A stretch of 30,824 nt of DNA. Source: Triparma columacea (taxonomy: Eukaryota; Sar; Bolidophyceae; Parmales; Triparmaceae). The stretch's first letter is position 1. Every line of letters begins with the position of its first letter. The stretch covers positions 1 to 30,824 of the forward strand of contig BRYA01001464.1 of the NCBI GenBank assembly GCA_030267965.1, read 5' to 3'. This document shows positions 26,888 through 30,824 of the stretch, piece after piece. Under the pieces are notes generated by a model that did not search any database, was not told where the DNA came from, and saw nothing but the letters and a program-made list of their open reading frames with translations. Both the position numbers and the translations under genes were made by a program.

Positions 26888-28593
26888 TCAAAGCCCCCTC
26901 CTACCTCTGTCTTTAGGTAGCACGTAAATCTCCCAATACGCAGCCCCCAAAGCCGCAGTCGCGATAATCCAAGTAGCTCCCTTTCCCTTAATAAAATCAA
27001 AGTAGTTCCCCCCCCCTCTCTCTCGCTCCTCTTTATGCGGTGTGTGAAAGTGGTAGACTCCTGACGCCTTACGCGCCGCTAGCTCCTCGTTAAGCTCGAG
27101 CGTCCGCAGGGAGGTGATCTCATTTTTGTAACTTTCAAGTACCGCACTATCATCACTAACACCTACGGGACTATCTAAACCATTCTCAACCCCCCCGTCT
27201 TCGTTTATCGGTGAGTAATCACCCCTGTTGATTTCCAGTGGTAGTTTCGATGCTTTGATCATACTAACAGGTAGCTCTGAGCTAAAGAAGTCCTTCAACA
27301 ACATGTCTCTACCTCCCCTATTACCCTCTTCATCAAACGTGCTCGTTACCGCTATATGCGCACGGAGCATACGGGGGTTATCAACGTTACGTAGCATATC
27401 ATCAACCGTAGACCCACGGTTGTACTTTGTGTGGAAGAAGTTAAGAACGGCCCTGGTGAACCTGTCTACAACAGCCACGCCTAAGTAAGCGTCTGAGTGG
27501 TGAGCGTATGAGTTCTCCCCCTTCCTCGACGATCCCACGAACAGTACGTTTGGCGTATCTTTGTGGTTGAAGGTAGCGGCAAGCGTGGCTGCCTGGCAGG
27601 TGTCTACGATGAAGAGGATACGACCGTAACGTCCTTTCGCCATCATCTCCTTGAAGATATCACGGAGATCGTCAGAGGCTATCTCCTCGTCGTCCTGGAA
27701 CTTAAGGAACTCGTCCCCCCCGTGGCCGGTCATGTAAACTAGGAGGTCGGAGGAGGATGTGGTGTGGAGCTTCTTGTTTGACACTGTACCGGTTTTGTGA
27801 CGACCTGTCATTACACGGGAGAAGGACTCGACGGATACCTCGGAGCCCCTATAGTCCACCTCAGTGTCGTCAGAGTAGAGGTTGAGGTCGTGGTTTCTTT
27901 CTGTGAGGGGGGGAGGAGGAGGAGGAGTAGCAAAAGGCGAATGTGGAAATGGAAGGAAGGTTAGTTGTAACGACGGGCTACAAAGTAACGTGGTGCAATA
28001 CGACGCGGTACAATACGACGTGGTGCAATATAACGCGCTACAGAATGACGTGGTGCAAAATGACGTGCTACAAAATGACGGGGCCACAAAATTGATGCTC
28101 CCCACGAAAGCCCCAAAATGGCCATCCCCAAGCCCTGTTCAACTTGTCTTATGCCCCCCCTTCCCCCCCCCCTCCCCATCCTCCCCTCCTCCATTCCCTT
28201 ACCTGTAAATATCTCTCCTCTTGCTGGGTTCCTACTATTGCATGGCATATCATCCGCTAGCATGAGCACAATGTCCTCATCCTGCACTCCCAACGTCTTT
28301 ATGGTGTGGTAGACGCCGAGGGCGTTGGAGGCGTGACGGTAGTTGAAGTAGTAACGGGACGTTGATACTATAACAGCGTGTGTTGAAGGGGCTGCGGAGG
28401 GGACATTTAGGAGGAGGAGGAGAAGGGTGAATAATTTTGTAGATAATGTAGATAATTTGGATAATGGAGTATGAGGGGATAAAGTAAGGGGGGATGGAGT
28501 AAGGTGGGAGAGTGACGTGTGGAATGGAGGCTCTAATTGAGGCTCTAATTGAGGCTCAAATTGGGACCCTATTCGAGACTCCTTTAAATTCAT
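26888..28593 (-). CDS. PIGK: GPI transamidase catalytic subunit PIG-K/GPI8
   Basis: Two minus-strand exons, 28593-28203 and 27900-26888, join as ACA G|AA to give 467 residues. A hydrophobic stretch (KLFTLLLLLLNVPSA, about 53-67) precedes the mature domain and probably directs ER entry, although the leader before it is unusually long. The C13 peptidase core follows: HAVIVSTSRYYFNYRHASNA, DIVLMLADDMPCNSRNP, LYSDDTEVDYRG, then LLVYMTGHGGDEFLKFQD with catalytic His 190 and LFIVDTCQAATL with catalytic Cys 232. The His-Cys spacing of 42 equals that of human PIGK. A C-terminal membrane helix (WIIATAALGAAYWEIYVL) completes the type I topology. It cleaves the GPI signal and attaches the GPI anchor in the ER membrane, in complex with PIG-T, PIG-S, PIG-U and GAA1. 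Confidence 0.95.
27971..28090. repeat. 15-bp minisatellite, eight imperfect copies, in the PIG-K intron
   Basis: Eight consecutive 15-base units begin at 27971, 27986, 28001, 28016, 28031, 28046, 28061 and 28076, with forms such as CGACGTGGTGCAATA and TGACGTGCTACAAAA. Two subtypes (GGTGCAA and GCTACAA) alternate, hinting at a 30-base higher-order unit. It fills much of the 302-base intron of PIG-K (27901-28202) and creates stop-free frames on both strands that are unlikely to be translated. Confidence 0.9.
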
Positions 28594-28896
28594 AACACAG
28601 GGACTATTTATATGATCAGTTGGATGTAAGTGTGTATGTATGTGTCTGTTTGTCTCGTATGTGTGTCTTGTGGGTCTGTATGATGGTTAATTTTGGAGAA
28701 GGATCCTTGGACCTCTTTTCCTCTTCAGAATTCGGTGAAATCCAAATCCAGTAATAAATCCCAAAAAAATCCCTCCTTCGTTCTTCTTGTGCGTGATTCC
28801 AGCATGAAGTCGATGCGCCTAGTCTTGTCCGATAGCGTATCCAAAGGTAACTCATCTATCTTTGGCAAAACCAGAGATTCTCAGCAATGCAGCCGA
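28594..28896. promoter_or_regulatory. Divergent intergenic region, PIG-K and secreted repeat protein
   Basis: It contains a TG/GT-rich stretch at about 28625-28680 (GTGTGTATGTATGTGTC) and no separate gene. In-frame ATGs at 28693 and 28804 could extend the plus-strand gene upstream, but the signal-peptide start at 28897 is favoured. Confidence 0.4.
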
Positions 28897-30810
28897 ATGA
28901 AAGTGTCTCATATTTGCCTAATCTTTTGGACCTGCTTAGTCCTAGTCGGAGGGAGGTCATTGGCTGAGGTGAATGTGGGCGATATGAACGGGCTGTTCAA
29001 CACGGTCAGTAATAGAGTGTGGAGCGGTTATAACACTGGCAACTCCATCATGGCGAATGGTGACTCTACGATTCTAGCTGTTGGGTCGTATAAATGCTCA
29101 GAGGGGACTTGTGCATATAGTACGGACATGCTGTTGATAGATGACTTGAATGGAGAGGTCAAGTGTGTGGAGGACAACGCAAGCTGTGTGTTGGATGGAG
29201 AGAATGCAAGAAGAGGGATGGATGTGCAAGGAACTGGGAGTGGTACACTTATTCTCCGAGCTCTCACCTTCGACAAGGGGTATGCTGGTTGGGGTGGAGG
29301 GGTTAACATTTGGGGTGGTGCCATAGTTGGCTTGAAGCTCTGTATCTTCTCCAACAATAGAGCTACATATAGTGGTAATGGAGGTGGAGCAATTCGAGTT
29401 TCTGGTAGTGGAACTAATGTCAATGTGTACGGAACGAGCTTTTCTGGAAACACGGCAGACTCAGGAAATGGTGATGATATTTACACGCGTGATGGAACCA
29501 TCACCATCCACAATACGTGCCCTTCTCCCTACTCCTCCAACACTCCAATCCAAGGTAAGACGAGAATGAGGATTGTGTAGTCTGTAGAACCATTCCTAAC
29601 CCCACAACTCACTTTACGTTACTGCTGCACCAATTCCTATTCCTACCTCTCTCCTTTCTTCTTATTATTAGGTTCCACTTTGGACACTTCTGGCACCGTC
29701 AACGGCGATAAATACTCGTACTCTGAGTGCTACTTCTACTGTGATGCTGGCTACTACAACCCATCCGGTGGAGCTTCAAGTTCAGATTGTGAAGGGCCTT
29801 GTTCAGCAGGAAGGTTCAGTGCTGTTGGAGCAACCTCCTGCTCTGATTGTGCTACAGGGAAGTTTAGCTCATCAACTGGGGTCTCTACGTGTGAAGACTG
29901 TGGCGAGGGGAAGTTTAGCACGTCCACTGGAGCAACAAGTGACGCTACATGCCAAGACTGCGGTGAGGGGAAGTTTAGCACATCCACTGGAGCCACAAGC
30001 GAGGCTACATGTCAAGACTGCGGCGAGGGGAAGTACAGCACGTCAACTGGAGCAACAAGCGACGCTACATGCTTAGATTGCGGCGAGGGGAAGTACAGCA
30101 CGTCAGCTGGAGCCACAAGCAACGCTACGTGCGAAGACTGCGGCGAGGGGAAATACAGCATGTCCACTGGAGCCACAAGCGACGCTACGTGCCAAGGTGA
30201 GAATGGACGGGAAGCAAATGCATAGCACCTGAAAATGATTCCCCACACGTTGCAAGCCATCCTCCCACTAAGAAACTCTGATCTTAAACTTCAATCCACT
30301 CGCCCCCCTGCTAACTCCATTCATGCAATCTTCATCGCACTTATCTTGTCGCAGATTGCACCGCAGGAACATTCAGCTCTTCCACTGGAGCGACAAGCGC
30401 ATCCACCTGCACGACTTGCCCCAAAGGCTCCTACTCCGGATCTCCCTCCTCGACCTCCTGCACCACTTGCCCCGCTGGCCGCTTCAACGCCGATGACGCG
30501 ACCTCCCCAAGCCTCCATGACTCCCTTTCCACTTGCTCCATCTGCACCGCTGGAAAGATCAACGACGACCCTGCCACCGACCCTGCACTCCACGACTCAT
30601 GCCAAGCTTGCCCCCTTGGCAAGAAGAATGACAAGGACGACACATTTTACTCAGACCACGACCAGGCTGGCGACTGCCAATCTTGCAGCCCAGGCCGTTA
30701 CAGTAACGATGATGACGGCGCTACAATGTGCTTGAACTGTCCCTTGGGAAAAGCTTCTGGTGTCGGCACCTTTGTTTGCACGGGATGTCCAAGCGGCTAC
30801 GAGTGCTCTG
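28897..30810 (+). CDS. Secreted beta-helix (PMP-like) and Cys-rich (GCC2/GCC3, ephrin-receptor-like) repeat protein, partial at right edge
   Basis: Three visible exons, 28897-29554, 29672-30196 and 30355-30810, all join in phase 1. A GTAAGT donor at 30811 shows the gene continues beyond the window. The chosen start gives a clear signal peptide, MKVSHICLIFWTCLVLVGG. Next come right-handed beta-helix repeats with chlamydial-PMP-like GGAI and FxxN motifs: GGGVNIWGGAIVGLKLCIF, GGGAIRVSGSG and FSGNTAD. Then follow Cys-rich modules: five tandem 20-residue CxDCGEGKFSTSTGATSDAT units and more divergent CPxGxxS units (CTAGTFSSSTGATSAST, CPLGKKND, CPLGKASG). Such proteins are extracellular or surface adhesin/receptor-like molecules, often with later membrane helices. 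Ligand and function are unknown. Confidence 0.85.
29890..30189 (+). repeat. Five tandem 60-bp coding repeats (20-residue Cys-rich module)
   Basis: Units start at 29890, 29950, 30010, 30070 and 30130 and are exactly 60 bases long. Each encodes Cys-x-Asp-Cys-Gly-Glu-Gly-Lys-(Phe/Tyr)-Ser followed by TSTGATSDAT with few changes. Near identity at the DNA level indicates recent expansion or homogenisation, compared with the diverged modules in the next exon. Confidence 0.93.
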
Positions 30811-30824
30811 GTAAGTAGCAATCA

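Noticed and set aside
27901..28110. Cys/Thr/Ser repeat extension of PIG-K exon 2 and the matching Arg/Val/Ala repeat extension of exon 1
   Set aside because: Both are the 15-bp minisatellite in the intron; splicing 28203 to 27900 gives a continuous, family-consistent C13 peptidase domain.

Overview
This window is nuclear DNA of a compact, GC-rich eukaryotic genome. Genes lie on both strands a few tens to hundreds of bases apart. Most have one to four short GT-AG introns (about 45-315 bp) with C-rich tracts before the acceptor. The gene set (a CEP164-like basal-body protein, a MinE division factor, a YKT6 SNARE, an AMT-type ammonium channel, PIG-K, phosphomannomutase and secreted Cys-rich/beta-helix proteins) suggests a unicellular alga of the stramenopile (ochrophyte) type with a flagellated stage. 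A bolidophyte or diatom relative is an inference from gene content and style, not something the sequence proves.

Layout. 1-1073: the 3' part of a minus-strand gene with a long Pro/Thr/Ala repeat tract, running off the left edge. 1074-2718: gene-poor, with an AT-rich island and the decayed remains of a GH27 alpha-galactosidase. 2719-3642 (+): YKT6. 3739-5187 (-): ankyrin/2OG-Fe(II) oxygenase. 5232-5831 (-): unknown Cys-containing protein. 6048-7082 (+): secreted GH18-like protein. 7353-8811 (+): eIF2B delta. 9057-10352 (+): phosphomannomutase. 10507-11845 (+): coiled-coil protein. 12291-13971 (-): ammonium transporter. 14160-15158 (+): unknown acidic protein. 15217-21098 (-): CEP164-like protein, divergent from 21252-23843 (+), an EF-hand protein. 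23959-24273 (-): MinE. 24432-24726 (-): a possible 57-residue gene. 24725-26765 (+): RBM5/RBM10-like splicing factor. 26888-28593 (-): GPI transamidase PIG-K. 28897 to the right edge (+): secreted beta-helix/Cys-rich repeat protein.

Functional links. Most genes are unrelated housekeeping neighbours. Phosphomannomutase and PIG-K both serve glycan/GPI synthesis but are far apart. CEP164 and the EF-hand gene start only 153 bp apart head to head and may share a promoter. Splice junctions given here were inferred by reading frame, phase and GT-AG signals, without transcript data. The most notable items are the nuclear MinE without a long targeting extension, the CEP164 protein with an extra folded domain, the GH27 pseudogene, the hidden Pro/Thr reading frame in the left-hand minisatellite, and the possible three-exon microprotein gene.
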